Positions 8,769-17,440 of a stretch of DNA of 64,000 nt are shown here, piece by piece. The translations under genes were made by a program, and so were the position numbers. This DNA comes from Sagittula salina (GTDB lineage Bacteria; Pseudomonadota; Alphaproteobacteria; Rhodobacterales; Rhodobacteraceae), in NCBI RefSeq assembly GCF_017813235.1, contig NZ_JAGISH010000016.1:19172-83171 (forward strand). Direction: 5' to 3'. Under the pieces are notes generated by a model. The model did not search any database. It was not told the origin of the DNA and worked only from the letters and a program-made list of their open reading frames with translations. Position 1 is the first letter of the stretch; the number at the start of each line of letters is the position of its first letter.

Positions 8769-9033
8769 CCTTCAAAATAATTTACATAACCCTGATTACG
8801 AGTGCACTGCCTGACGCGATGCAAGGTCGCACCGGCGACTGCGCCGCGCAAACCGGCACAAGGACGGCAGGACGCGAATGCAGCGCAAAAAATCGACTGC
8901 CGCGCGGCCGCGATGGCGGCGGTGCAAATCCCGGACGGGCTGGGACGGCGCAGTCAGGCAACAACAGACATCCAACAGCAGACAGGCCGCGGCTGCTATC
9001 CCGGCCTGTCAGTTCCATGTCTGCGGTTGGGCC
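8769..9033. other. Intergenic stretch without a recognisable gene
   Basis: The 265 bases between the icd terminator and the 3' end of the SDR gene hold short overlapping open frames on both strands. Their predicted products are Arg/Pro/Ala-rich without domains or good ribosome sites. It begins AT-rich (AAAATAATTTACATAACC) and then turns GC-rich. I see no RNA gene. It could be a decayed gene, but no frame gives recognisable remnants. Confidence 0.4.
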
Positions 9034-9750
9034 TCAGACCATCCCGCCGTTCGGTTGCACGATCTGTCCGTGCACCCAGCTGGCGCGGTCGGAGGCGAGG
9101 AAGGCCACGACCTCTGCGACCTCTGCCGGTTGGCCAACGCGGTTGAAAGGCGACATGCCAGCGGAGCGCGCCACGGCGGCTTCGTCCTTACCCGCGCGGA
9201 ACAGGTCCGTGTCCACCGGCCCCGGCGCTACGCCATTCACACGAATGCCGCGCGGGGCCAGTTCCTTTGACATCGACCGCAGGAGCGATTCCACAGCCGC
9301 TTTCGACGCCGTGTAGGGCCCGCCGCCGGGCACGGCCACGCGTACCATCGAGGTGGTCAGGCCGATAATCGTGCCGCCATCGCGAACCTGCCGCGCTGCT
9401 TCGCGCAGGACGTGGAAGGCGCCGAGGATGTTGACCTCCAGCAGATCGCGGAATGCGTCGTCCGGGAACTGCGCCAGCGGGCCGCCGGGCACGTTGATAC
9501 CGGCGTTGGCGACGACACAGGCGGGGGCGCCACCGTGCTGCGCCGTCACCTCCGCGAAAGTCGCCGCCACTTGGGCCGCGTCGCGTATATCGCACTTGTG
9601 GACCGTGATACTCGTGGCCGCCTGTGGCACATCGGGGGCGCTGCCTGCGTGGGTGAACGCAACGTCGAACCCGTCGCGCGCCAGCGCCGTGACCACCGCC
9701 GCGCCAATTCCCCGCGACCCTCCAAAGACGAGTGCTGTCTTGCCTGTCAT
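9034..9750 (-). CDS. SDR-family NAD(P)-dependent oxidoreductase
   Basis: 238 residues from the ATG at 9750. That ATG is spaced 9 bases from CAGGGAG; an upstream GTG at 9777 overlaps the ALDH stop and an ATG at 9756 lies too close to the ribosome site. It has the classical SDR features: GGSRGIG (10-16) for cofactor binding, NAG (82-84), Ser134, and the catalytic YTASK (Tyr146, Lys150). PVDT follows the PG motif. It is the last gene of the Liv-ALDH-SDR operon and probably reduces or oxidises an alcohol or ketone intermediate of the imported substrate. Specificity is unknown. Confidence 0.9.
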   Translation of the reverse strand: MTGKTALVFGGSRGIGAAVVTALARDGFDVAFTHAGSAPDVPQAATSITVHKCDIRDAAQVAATFAEVTAQHGGAPACVVANAGINVPGGPLAQFPDDAFRDLLEVNILGAFHVLREAARQVRDGGTIIGLTTSMVRVAVPGGGPYTASKAAVESLLRSMSKELAPRGIRVNGVAPGPVDTDLFRAGKDEAAVARSAGMSPFNRVGQPAEVAEVVAFLASDRASWVHGQIVQPNGGMV

Positions 9751-9773
9751 GTGCATATCTCCCTGTTCAGACG

Positions 9774-11204
9774 TCACGGTGTGATCGTGACGATGCGTTG
9801 TTCGGTCATTTCCTCCACCGCGTAGCGCGGGCCTTCGCGGCCAAAACCGCTGTCCTTCGACCCGCCGTAGGGCATCAGGTCCACGCGGGAGGATGAGGTT
9901 TCGTTGATGTGCACCCCGCCCACCTCCAGACTGCGCGCGAGGTCAAAGGCCGAATCCAGCCGGTTGGTGAACACCCCCGTGGCCAGGCCGTAGGGGGTGG
10001 CGTTGACGCGGGAAACGGCCTCTTCGATCGTGTCGAACGGCAGGAGGGAGACGACAGGGCCAAAGACCTCCTCTGACAGAACGCGCATGTCCGGGGTGAT
10101 GTCCGTGAGCAGCGTAGGCGGCACCACTGCCCCCTTGCGCTTACCGCCGGCCAAACGGGTCGCCCCCTGGGACAGGGCCTCCTCGATCCAGGTATCAACC
10201 CGCGCCGCCTCCCGTTCGGAGATCAGCGGCCCCGTGACCGTGCCCGCCATGCGCGGATCGCCGTAGTGGACGGCGTGCACGGCCGCTGTCAGCCGGTCGG
10301 TGGCTTCCTCCAGCCGGACACGCTGCACCAGCACCACCTGGACGGAGGTGCAGACCTGTCCGGCCTTGCGGTAGCCCGCGCCGGTTATCTTCGGGAGCGC
10401 ACGGTCGAGATCGGCGTCATCGGCCAGGATGGTGAAGGCGATGGAGCCCAGTTCCATCTGTGTGCGTCGCAGCCCTGCGGCCTGTTGGATGGCACGGCCC
10501 ACGCCGGTCGATCCGGTGAAAGCGATGAACCGCACGCGCGAATCGGCGATGGCCGCCTGAGTGACCTCGGCCCCCCCCGGCATGACCGACAGGAACCCCG
10601 GCGGCATCCCGGCCTCCAAGAGTACACGTCCCAGCGCCAGGGCCGTCAGCGGCGTGGCAGAGGCCGGTTTCAGCACCACCGCATTGCCGGCGGCAAAAGC
10701 AGGGGCGACCTTGTGACAGACGGTATTGAGCGGCGAGTTGAAGGGCGTTACCGCCAGCACCACGCCCAGCGGCACGCGGAGGGTGAACCCCATCCGGCGC
10801 CCCTGCCCCGGCGCGCCCGCCAGCGGCACGACCTCGCCTCGCAGGTTGCGCGCCTCCTCCGCCGAAAGCCGCAACGTCTGCTGGCAGCGCGTGACCTCGC
10901 CCCTGGCATCGGACGCGGTAAAGCCGCTTTCGGCCATGATGGTGGTCATCATCTCCTCGGCCCGCTGCGCCAGCAGATGCGCCGCGCGGTCGAGGATCTC
11001 GCCCCGTTCGTAAGCGCCGGGCGCTCCGCCGGTAAAGGCCCGCTGCGCGCTGTCGATCATGGCGGTCATCTGGTCCACGCTCGCCTCCGCGCCCTCCGCC
11101 ACGGGGGTAAGCGTGTATTTGTCCAGCACGGTCAGGGGGCGACCCTGACCGGCGTTCTCGGTGCCATCATGCAGGCAGGTCAGGGGAAAGGTGCTATTGG
11201 TCAC
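9774..11204 (-). CDS. Aldehyde dehydrogenase family protein
   Basis: 476 residues. GTG start preceded by AGGAGG ten bases away and overlapping the stop of the Liv fusion gene. Catalytic residues are visible: Asn156 (TPFNSP), GSTGVG (231-236), general base Glu251 in ELGSIA, and nucleophile Cys285 in AGQVCTS. The usual ELGGK motif reads ELGSI here, a modest departure near the active site. It oxidises an aldehyde to an acid with NAD(P). Together with the SDR it suggests an alcohol-to-aldehyde-to-acid route for the substrate brought in by the Liv system. The substrate is not identifiable. Confidence 0.92.
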   Translation of the reverse strand: MTNSTFPLTCLHDGTENAGQGRPLTVLDKYTLTPVAEGAEASVDQMTAMIDSAQRAFTGGAPGAYERGEILDRAAHLLAQRAEEMMTTIMAESGFTASDARGEVTRCQQTLRLSAEEARNLRGEVVPLAGAPGQGRRMGFTLRVPLGVVLAVTPFNSPLNTVCHKVAPAFAAGNAVVLKPASATPLTALALGRVLLEAGMPPGFLSVMPGGAEVTQAAIADSRVRFIAFTGSTGVGRAIQQAAGLRRTQMELGSIAFTILADDADLDRALPKITGAGYRKAGQVCTSVQVVLVQRVRLEEATDRLTAAVHAVHYGDPRMAGTVTGPLISEREAARVDTWIEEALSQGATRLAGGKRKGAVVPPTLLTDITPDMRVLSEEVFGPVVSLLPFDTIEEAVSRVNATPYGLATGVFTNRLDSAFDLARSLEVGGVHINETSSSRVDLMPYGGSKDSGFGREGPRYAVEEMTEQRIVTITP

Positions 11205-13726
11205 AGCCAGAGGACCTCCTTGCGGTAATCGAGATCGGTGAGCAGGTCGCGGGCCGGGCCTTCGTGAAAAACCTTGCCCTGTTCCATGGCATAGACGCGG
11301 TCCGCCAGTGCCAGAACGATGTCGAGGTTATGCTCGACGATGATGACGGGAACCTCGCGGCGCAAGCGGTCGAGCACACGAAAGAGGTCTTCGACCACCG
11401 CCGGAGCCAGCCCTTCGAAGGGCTCGTCCAGCAGCAGGAGTTTCACGTCGGCGGAAAGCGCGCGCGCGATGGCGAGCATCTGCTGTTCGCCGCCCGACAG
11501 GAAATCGGCGGGGCTGTCGATGCGCTCCTTCAGTCTCGGGAAGAACTCGAAAATGTGCTTCTCCGTCCAGTACACACCCCCCTGCCCCTTTGGTCGCGCG
11601 AGGTGACCGAGCGCGAGGTTGTCGCGTACACTCATTCCGGAGAACAGGCCGCGCCCCTGCGGCACATAGCCGACCCCGGCGCGGGCGATGTCGGGGGTGG
11701 CCTGCCCCGCGATCTCCGCCCCGGAGAAGGCGATGCGCCCCTCGCGCGGCCGGACGAGGCCGGCGATGGTCTTCAGACAGGTCGATTTGCCTGCGCCATT
11801 GCGACCCAGAAGAGCGACGATCTCACCCTCCCGGACCTCAAGTGCGGCGCCGTTCAGGATGTGGCTCTTGCCGTAGAAGCTGTGCAGGTTCTCCACCGTC
11901 AGAACCGGCGCGCCGGGGGCATCATGCGCCGCGCGAGTGCCAGTGACACCCGGCGTGCCGGTGCCGGTGTAGACCTCCTGCACGCGGGTATCTGCGCGGA
12001 TCCTGGCGGGTGAACCTGCGACCAGAACCGCGCCGTCATTCATGACCGTGACGGTGTGCGAAATGCCCAGCACCCGGTCGATATCGTGCTCCACGATCAG
12101 GACGGGGATGTATTTCGCCATCGTGGTGACAAGCCGCGAGACACGCTCCCGCTCTGCCGCCGCAAGCCCGGCCAGCGGTTCATCCAGCAGCAGCATCCGG
12201 GGCCGTGTCGCCAGCGCGATGCCAAGATCCACCAGCCGTTGCCCGCCGTAGGAAAGATCGGCGGCCAGCGTATCCTCGATGCCCTCCAGCCCGAGAAAGC
12301 GGATCAGTTCCGCCGTCTCGTTGTTGATCCCTTGCAGGCTGTCGATGTCGGACCACGCGTTGTGCCGCGCGGCATGGCGTGACTGCACCGACAGGCGCAG
12401 GTTCTCGCGGATCGTCAGCCCTTCGAACAGGGAGGTGATCTGGAATGACCGCGCCAGCCCCGCCTGGCTGATCAGGTGCGGTGGCAGGCCCGCGATGCTC
12501 TGGCCATCCAGGGTGATCTCGCCGGTATCGGGCACGTACTTGCCGGAGATCAGGTTGAAGAGGGTCGTCTTTCCCGCCCCGTTGGGACCGATCAGCGCGT
12601 GGATCTGCCCCGGCGCGACCATCAGCGACGCCCCCCGAACCGCCCGTATGCCGCCGAAACGTTTGGACACATCATGCGCGGTCAGGACCTCGGCGCGGGT
12701 GGAGGGCGCGGGCCGAAGCGCCTCCGGCAAATCAAGGCCCTCGTATATCTTGCGGTTGGACATGGCGGCGTTGGTCGCGGGCGGAGGATTCAGCCGGTGG
12801 CGGATTTTCTCAACGATCCCCACGATGCCGCCGGGCAGGTACATCACAAACCCGACAAAGATCAGTCCGAACCAGAACAGCCAGTCGCTGGTCCATGTCG
12901 ACAGCACCTCGCGAAAGAGCACAAAGAACAGCACCCCTACGGCGGGGCCGACCACGGCGCTGCGCATGCCTCCGATGACCACCATGGCCAGCAGCTCGCC
13001 CGAGAACTCGATGGACGTGCTTTCGGCGGTGACGATGTAGTGCTGAAAGCCCGACAGAATGCCGCCCAGCCCGGTAACCGTGGCCGAGAGGACGAAAGCC
13101 CCCAGCTTGTAGCGGTTCACCGCGTAGCCCTGGAACTCCGCCCGCTCCTGGTTCTCGCGGATGGCGCGCAGCACATGGCCAAATGGCGATCGTATCACCC
13201 GCATCAGCCCGTAGAGCGTCACAAGGCCCATCACGGCTGAGAAGCAATAATACGTCAGATTGTCCGACAGGTCGATGGGCAGAGCCGTATTGCGGCTGAG
13301 CCCGCCGAGGCCGTCCTCGCCCCCCGTCACGGCGGTCCAGCGGAAGGCGATGGAAAAGGTCAGCGCCGCCAGCGCCAGCGTCATGAGAGAGAAATAGACC
13401 CCCCGCCGCCGCAGCATCAGCGCGCCCAGCACCAGCGAAAGCACCGCGACGAAGGCGAGCCCCGCGAGGATCGGCAGGATGATTTGGCCGGGCAGCAGGT
13501 GCTTCTGCGTCAGGGCGGCGGCATAGGCGGCCAGCCCGAACCACGCGGCGTGCCCGAAGGAAACCAGCCCGGTGACGCCCACCATGAGGTTCAGACCCAT
13601 CGCCGAAATGATGAGGACGACGACCTGCGTCGCGGTGGAACTGGTCAGGCCGAGCAGCGGCATGACGAAAGGCAGGGCCAGCAGGACAATGGCGGCGCCG
13701 CAGAGGGTGCGGATCGTTTGGGTCAT
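11201..13726 (-). CDS. Fused branched-chain-type ABC transporter: LivM permease + LivG ATPase + LivF ATPase
   Basis: 841 residues in one uninterrupted frame from the ATG at 13726, one base after the LivH stop. Residues 1-315 are a LivM permease with the LNLMVGVTGLVSFGHAAWFG signature. Residues 348-590 are a LivG ATPase (Walker A GPNGAGKT 380-387, signature LSYGGQ 491-496, LLLDEP). Residues 608-841 are a LivF ATPase (Walker A GRNGAGKS 641-648, LSGGEQQ, LLLDEP). The linkers are short (about 30 and 18 residues), and the second, Gly/Thr/Pro-rich, holds no Met. These subunits are normally separate genes. An internal Met322 could permit a separate LivG-F start, but no good ribosome site is obvious. 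Confidence 0.93.
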   Translation of the reverse strand: MTQTIRTLCGAAIVLLALPFVMPLLGLTSSTATQVVVLIISAMGLNLMVGVTGLVSFGHAAWFGLAAYAAALTQKHLLPGQIILPILAGLAFVAVLSLVLGALMLRRRGVYFSLMTLALAALTFSIAFRWTAVTGGEDGLGGLSRNTALPIDLSDNLTYYCFSAVMGLVTLYGLMRVIRSPFGHVLRAIRENQERAEFQGYAVNRYKLGAFVLSATVTGLGGILSGFQHYIVTAESTSIEFSGELLAMVVIGGMRSAVVGPAVGVLFFVLFREVLSTWTSDWLFWFGLIFVGFVMYLPGGIVGIVEKIRHRLNPPPATNAAMSNRKIYEGLDLPEALRPAPSTRAEVLTAHDVSKRFGGIRAVRGASLMVAPGQIHALIGPNGAGKTTLFNLISGKYVPDTGEITLDGQSIAGLPPHLISQAGLARSFQITSLFEGLTIRENLRLSVQSRHAARHNAWSDIDSLQGINNETAELIRFLGLEGIEDTLAADLSYGGQRLVDLGIALATRPRMLLLDEPLAGLAAAERERVSRLVTTMAKYIPVLIVEHDIDRVLGISHTVTVMNDGAVLVAGSPARIRADTRVQEVYTGTGTPGVTGTRAAHDAPGAPVLTVENLHSFYGKSHILNGAALEVREGEIVALLGRNGAGKSTCLKTIAGLVRPREGRIAFSGAEIAGQATPDIARAGVGYVPQGRGLFSGMSVRDNLALGHLARPKGQGGVYWTEKHIFEFFPRLKERIDSPADFLSGGEQQMLAIARALSADVKLLLLDEPFEGLAPAVVEDLFRVLDRLRREVPVIIVEHNLDIVLALADRVYAMEQGKVFHEGPARDLLTDLDYRKEVLWL

Positions 13727-13727
13727 G

Positions 13728-14606
13728 TCAGCTTTCGAATTTTCGAATGGTTTCGCCGAGAAGTCCGCGCGGCCGCAGCAGCAGGACAACCAGCATGAGC
13801 GCGTACATGGAGGCTTCGGAGGCGGCGGGGACGAAGAAGACGGTCACGCCCCGCACCACGCCCACCAGCAGCGCGGCGCAGACCACGCCCCAGAAGCTGC
13901 CGAGCCCGCCGATGACCACCACCACGAAGGCGATGGTGAGGATCTCTGCCCCCATCGCCGGGTGCACGGTTGTGATCGGCGCGAACATTGCACCGCCAAG
14001 CGCGGCAAGGCCGACGCCCAGCATCACCACGGTGGTCATGTAAGGTTGCAGGCGGATGCCGAGCGCGGCGACCATGTCGGGGTCCTGGATGCCCGCCCGC
14101 ACCACGCGGCCAAAGGACGTGCGGTTCAGAAGCACCCACACGCCCGCCAGCAGCACCGCAATCACCGCAAGCATCATCAGCCGGTATTTCGAGAACAACA
14201 GCGGCCCGAGGATCACCGACCCCCGCAATTCGCGCGGGAGAGAGGCCGCCAGCGGCGCCGACCCCCAGATCATGCGGATCGCCTGTTCGGCCACCAGCGC
14301 CAGCCCGAAGGTGACGAGTAGCGACAGGATCGGGTCCTCGCGGTAGAAACGGCGCAGGATGAACCGCTCGAAGGCGATGCCGAGCAACGCAACCACGATG
14401 GGCGACACCAGCACGCCGCCGAAGAACCCGAAGGTGCCCGACAGCGTGACGAAGGCATAGGCCCCCAGCGCGTAGAAGGCGCCATGCGCCAGGTTGACGA
14501 TGCCGCCGACGCTGAAGATCAGCGACAGGCCGAGCGCGATCAGCAGGTAATAGCCGCCGAGGACCAGGCCGTTGACGACCTGCTCGAGCAGAAAGAAGAG
14601 TTGCAT
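13728..14606 (-). CDS. Branched-chain amino acid-type ABC transporter permease LivH
   Basis: 292 residues with eight or so hydrophobic segments and the LivH signature ALGLSLIFSVGGIVNLAHG near the N-terminus. A second conserved stretch (AFVVVVIGGLGSFWG) lies near the end. It pairs with the LivM half of the next gene to form the channel. The stop is followed after one base by the start of the fusion gene. Related transporters import amino acids, urea, short amides or aromatic acids. Confidence 0.92.
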   Translation of the reverse strand: MQLFFLLEQVVNGLVLGGYYLLIALGLSLIFSVGGIVNLAHGAFYALGAYAFVTLSGTFGFFGGVLVSPIVVALLGIAFERFILRRFYREDPILSLLVTFGLALVAEQAIRMIWGSAPLAASLPRELRGSVILGPLLFSKYRLMMLAVIAVLLAGVWVLLNRTSFGRVVRAGIQDPDMVAALGIRLQPYMTTVVMLGVGLAALGGAMFAPITTVHPAMGAEILTIAFVVVVIGGLGSFWGVVCAALLVGVVRGVTVFFVPAASEASMYALMLVVLLLRPRGLLGETIRKFES

Positions 14607-14675
14607 GGGGTCCGTCCCGAAGGGCGCCCGGCGCAGAGCCGGGCGCGGTCATTTCAAGTGATTTGTGTCACGGGG

Positions 14676-15941
14676 CTACAGGGACAGTTTGCAGGCGCCG
14701 CCCTCGGTCGAGGGATAGATCGACTCGAGCGCCTCCTCCGCGCCCGGCACGGTCGCCGACAGCTCCAGCATGTCGTGCACGTCCTCGTAGCTGCCATCGT
14801 CCTTCACGGTAAAGGCGTAGGCCTCCTGGATAAGCTGGTGATCCTCTGCACGGAAATGCGCGGGGCGCGACTTCATGACGTCGAACTTGGCGCCGCTTTC
14901 GAGGTAGTCGATCAGATCAGGCGTGGCCGCCGAACCCGTCTCCGCGATGGCCTTGGCCATGATCTGCACGGCGATGTAGGAAATCCAGGAATGGTTCTCC
15001 GGCAGCTTGCCGTACTTCGCCTGGAATCGCTCGACGAAGGCCTTCGATTCCGGCGTGTCGAGCGTGTGCAGCCAGACCGTCGGCCACGTGCCCGAGAGGT
15101 TGCCCGCGCCCGCCGCCCAGGCGTCAGCGGTGTTCAGGTTGAAGCCGATCATCGGATAAGGCAGGCCGAACTCCGCGTATTGCTTGACGAAGTTGGTCAC
15201 CTGATTGCCCGCGAGGTTGAGGCAGACGTAATCGGGATTGGCCTGCCGCAGCTTCAGGATGAAGGGGCTGAAGTCGGTGACGTCGGTGGCGATCAGCTCA
15301 TCCCCGATCAGCTCCGCGTCGTTGCGGTCAAAGAAGGCCTTGGCCGCCGACAACAGATCGTGGCCGAACACGTAATCTGCGGTGAGGGTAAAGAACTTCT
15401 TGCCGGCGATGTCGTCCTGCTGCTTCAGCGCGGTGCCGACGGCGTTCACCATGGCGGTGTTGGGGATGTCGGTGCAGAACATCGTGCGCGAACACCGCTC
15501 GCCGCGCAGCACGTCCGACCGCGGACCCACGGCCATGAACAGCTTTTCGTTGCGGGCAGCGACCTCGGAAATGGCCAGCGCCGTGGCCGAGCTGATCTCG
15601 CCCAGCAGGAAATCGGCGCCGTCCTGCTCCAGCATCCGTTGCGCCTTGGTCGCGCCGTTCTCCGGGTTGATCGAATCCTCGCTCATCAGTTCCAGCATCC
15701 GGCCGCCAGCGCCGCCGCCGGCGTTGATCTCCTCGACTGCAAGGGAGGCCCCCTCGACGGCCCAGCCGCCCAGTGTGCCGAGGAAGCCGGTCATCGGTGT
15801 CAGGTGGCCGATCTTTACCGGGCCGGACTGTGCGCGCACGATCACGGGCGCCCCCAGCATCGCCGCCGCCGCCGCGCCGGTGCCCAGCGTCAACGCGTGC
15901 CTGCGGGTCAGAAGCCCGCTCTTTCGGGTCGTGTAGGTCAT
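14676..15941 (-). CDS. ABC transporter substrate-binding protein, LivJ/LivK type, Tat-like signal
   Basis: 421 residues from the ATG at 15941, preceded by GGGAGGAGAG. The N-terminus has a twin-arginine-like signal (LTRRHALTLG, Arg13-14) followed by a hydrophobic Ala-rich core and cleavage near VRAQS. The mature part begins VKIGHLTPMTGFLG and continues with the Peripla_BP_6 fold (EEINAGGGAGGRMLEL). It is the first gene of the Liv-ALDH-SDR operon and is divergent from the LysR gene. This subfamily often binds aromatic or amide compounds rather than leucine; ligand unknown. Confidence 0.9.
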   Translation of the reverse strand: MTYTTRKSGLLTRRHALTLGTGAAAAAMLGAPVIVRAQSGPVKIGHLTPMTGFLGTLGGWAVEGASLAVEEINAGGGAGGRMLELMSEDSINPENGATKAQRMLEQDGADFLLGEISSATALAISEVAARNEKLFMAVGPRSDVLRGERCSRTMFCTDIPNTAMVNAVGTALKQQDDIAGKKFFTLTADYVFGHDLLSAAKAFFDRNDAELIGDELIATDVTDFSPFILKLRQANPDYVCLNLAGNQVTNFVKQYAEFGLPYPMIGFNLNTADAWAAGAGNLSGTWPTVWLHTLDTPESKAFVERFQAKYGKLPENHSWISYIAVQIMAKAIAETGSAATPDLIDYLESGAKFDVMKSRPAHFRAEDHQLIQEAYAFTVKDDGSYEDVHDMLELSATVPGAEEALESIYPSTEGGACKLSL

Positions 15942-16013
15942 CGTCTCTCCTCCCAGATCGGGCTTTTGCAGCCTCGTGGGGGCAGGGTAGCGGGCCGGGC
16001 GGGGACGCGGATA

Positions 16014-16049
16014 ATACCGTTTTCGGAAGCGGATATAAGTTTGCCATAT
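16014..16049. promoter_or_regulatory. Candidate LysR operator in the livJ/lysR divergent region
   Basis: The 134-base divergent gap contains ATAT-N9-ATAT (16033-16036 and 16046-16049). This includes the T-N11-A spacing (16034/16046) typical of LysR sites. It is preceded by an imperfect dyad ATACCG...CGGATAT (16014-16036). Its position next to the regulator start at 16076 fits autoregulation and control of the Liv operon. Inferred from pattern only. Confidence 0.35.
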
Positions 16050-16075
16050 GGCTTCGACGGAGTAAGCTTTGCGCC

Positions 16076-17035
16076 ATGGACATCCGGCAACTGAGATATT
16101 TCGTCCGCATCGTCGAAATGGGCAGCCTCTCAAAGGCGTCCCAGGTGCTCAATATCGCGCAACCCGCACTCAGCCAGCAGATCGCAAAGTTGGAGGACGA
16201 GGTCGGCAAGCCGCTGCTCGTGCGCTCGCCCCGTGGTGTGACGCCGAACGAAACGGGCCAGGCGCTCTATCACCATGCCCGGCTGATCCTGCGCCAGTTC
16301 GAACAGGCGCTGACCATCGCGCGTTCCGACGATGGGGAGATCACCGGCGTCTGTTCGCTGGGCCTGCCCGCGACCACCGTCGCTGCGCTGGGTCTGCCGC
16401 TGGTCCGCCGGGTGCGGGAGAAATATCCCAACATTTCCATCAACGTGGTGGAGGCCATGAGCGGTCATGTCGGCCATCTGATCCGGCAGAACCGGCTAGA
16501 TCTCGCGGTGCTGTTCTCCCGCGACATGCCCGACGACCTCGCGGTCGAACCCCTCATGCTCGAAGAGCTTTTCCTGATACTGCCCGGCGACTCGCCCCTT
16601 TTGACCGGGCGCGAGACGGTGACAATGACCGAGGTCGCGCAGGTGCCGCTGGTGTTGCCGACCTCCGACCACGGGTTGCGCCGCCGCATCGAGGCGGAGT
16701 TCGAGAGCCGCGCCCTGGTGCCGCGCGTCGCGGCAGAGATCGACTCGCTGTCTCTGGTGATGAACTGCGTCTTCGACGGCATGGGCGGCACGATCAAACC
16801 CATGGGCGCCATCATGCAGGAATGTCGCCGGGGCCGGGCCTTCCGCTGTCTCAGCGTCTCGGATGCGAGCCTGCGACGCACCAATTACCTGTATTCCCTG
16901 CCACCCGACGCGCAAAGCAGCGCCGCCAGCGCCGTGGCCCACGTCCTGCGCCAGGTGGTGGCGGAACTGGTGGAGGCAAGGGAGTGGCGCGGGTTTCTCG
17001 CACCTCCCGAGGTTCCCGCGCTGGTGCCCGCCTAA
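16076..17035 (+). CDS. LysR-family transcriptional regulator
   Basis: 319 residues. The N-terminal winged helix-turn-helix is clear (MDIRQLRYFVRIVEMGSLSK...LSQQIAKLEDEVGKPLLVR, residues 1-55), followed by a LysR effector domain with GLPATTVAALGLPLVRRVRE at its start. The ATG at 16076 was chosen because it opens directly into the helix-turn-helix; codons further upstream in the same frame run through the divergent promoter. The divergent arrangement points to control of the importer and dehydrogenase operon, probably in response to its substrate. It converges on the cupin gene with a three-base gap. Confidence 0.93.
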   Translation: MDIRQLRYFVRIVEMGSLSKASQVLNIAQPALSQQIAKLEDEVGKPLLVRSPRGVTPNETGQALYHHARLILRQFEQALTIARSDDGEITGVCSLGLPATTVAALGLPLVRRVREKYPNISINVVEAMSGHVGHLIRQNRLDLAVLFSRDMPDDLAVEPLMLEELFLILPGDSPLLTGRETVTMTEVAQVPLVLPTSDHGLRRRIEAEFESRALVPRVAAEIDSLSLVMNCVFDGMGGTIKPMGAIMQECRRGRAFRCLSVSDASLRRTNYLYSLPPDAQSSAASAVAHVLRQVVAELVEAREWRGFLAPPEVPALVPA

Positions 17036-17038
17036 CCT

Positions 17039-17404
17039 TCAGTCGTCGGTGACAGGCGTCGTCACCACGATAAAGGTCAGATCCCCAAGCCCCGAATTCT
17101 GGATCGAATGCCAGGTCCCCGGCGCAATGAAGATCACGTCGTTCTTGCGCACCACGCGGCGTTCGTCACCAATCTCCATCAGCCCTTCGCCGTCGAGCAC
17201 ATGATAGACCTGCTCCTGAACCTTGTGGACGTGGCGCTCGACATAGGCCATCGGCTGGTACGAGGAGATACGGTAGTCGATCAGCTGCGATCCGGTTGTC
17301 TCCGGCGCCACCAGCGCCTTTGACAGCGCCGATCCGAAGTGGCCCGGATACTGCTGCCAGGGTTCCTCTGCGATGTTGCGGATCACGGTATTTCTCTCGG
17401 TCAT
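17039..17404 (-). CDS. Cupin-domain protein
   Basis: 121 residues from the ATG at 17404, six bases after AAAGGA; an in-frame codon 27 bases upstream lacks a ribosome site. One conserved cupin barrel has the metal set His58, His60, Glu64 and His99 (ERHVHKVQEQ...PGTWHS). It may be a small dioxygenase, isomerase or ligand sensor. It is the last gene of the FAD-ThDP-cupin unit, 36 bases after the ThDP gene. Confidence 0.85.
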   Translation of the reverse strand: MTERNTVIRNIAEEPWQQYPGHFGSALSKALVAPETTGSQLIDYRISSYQPMAYVERHVHKVQEQVYHVLDGEGLMEIGDERRVVRKNDVIFIAPGTWHSIQNSGLGDLTFIVVTTPVTDD

Positions 17405-17440
17405 GTCATGTCCTTTCAAAAGGCCGGTCACGGAGGCTGT

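Noticed and set aside
6446..8851. 801-codon open frame antisense to icd
   Set aside because: Shadow of a highly expressed, GC-biased gene; no recognisable domain.
11201..13726. Liv fusion as an artefact of a missed stop or frameshift
   Set aside because: All three domains are in one frame with intact motifs, no domain is truncated, and the linkers look natural, so a real fusion is simpler.
14484..16094. 536-codon plus-strand frame over the LivJ-type gene
   Set aside because: No domain; the opposite strand has a signal peptide, a ribosome site and the binding-protein fold.
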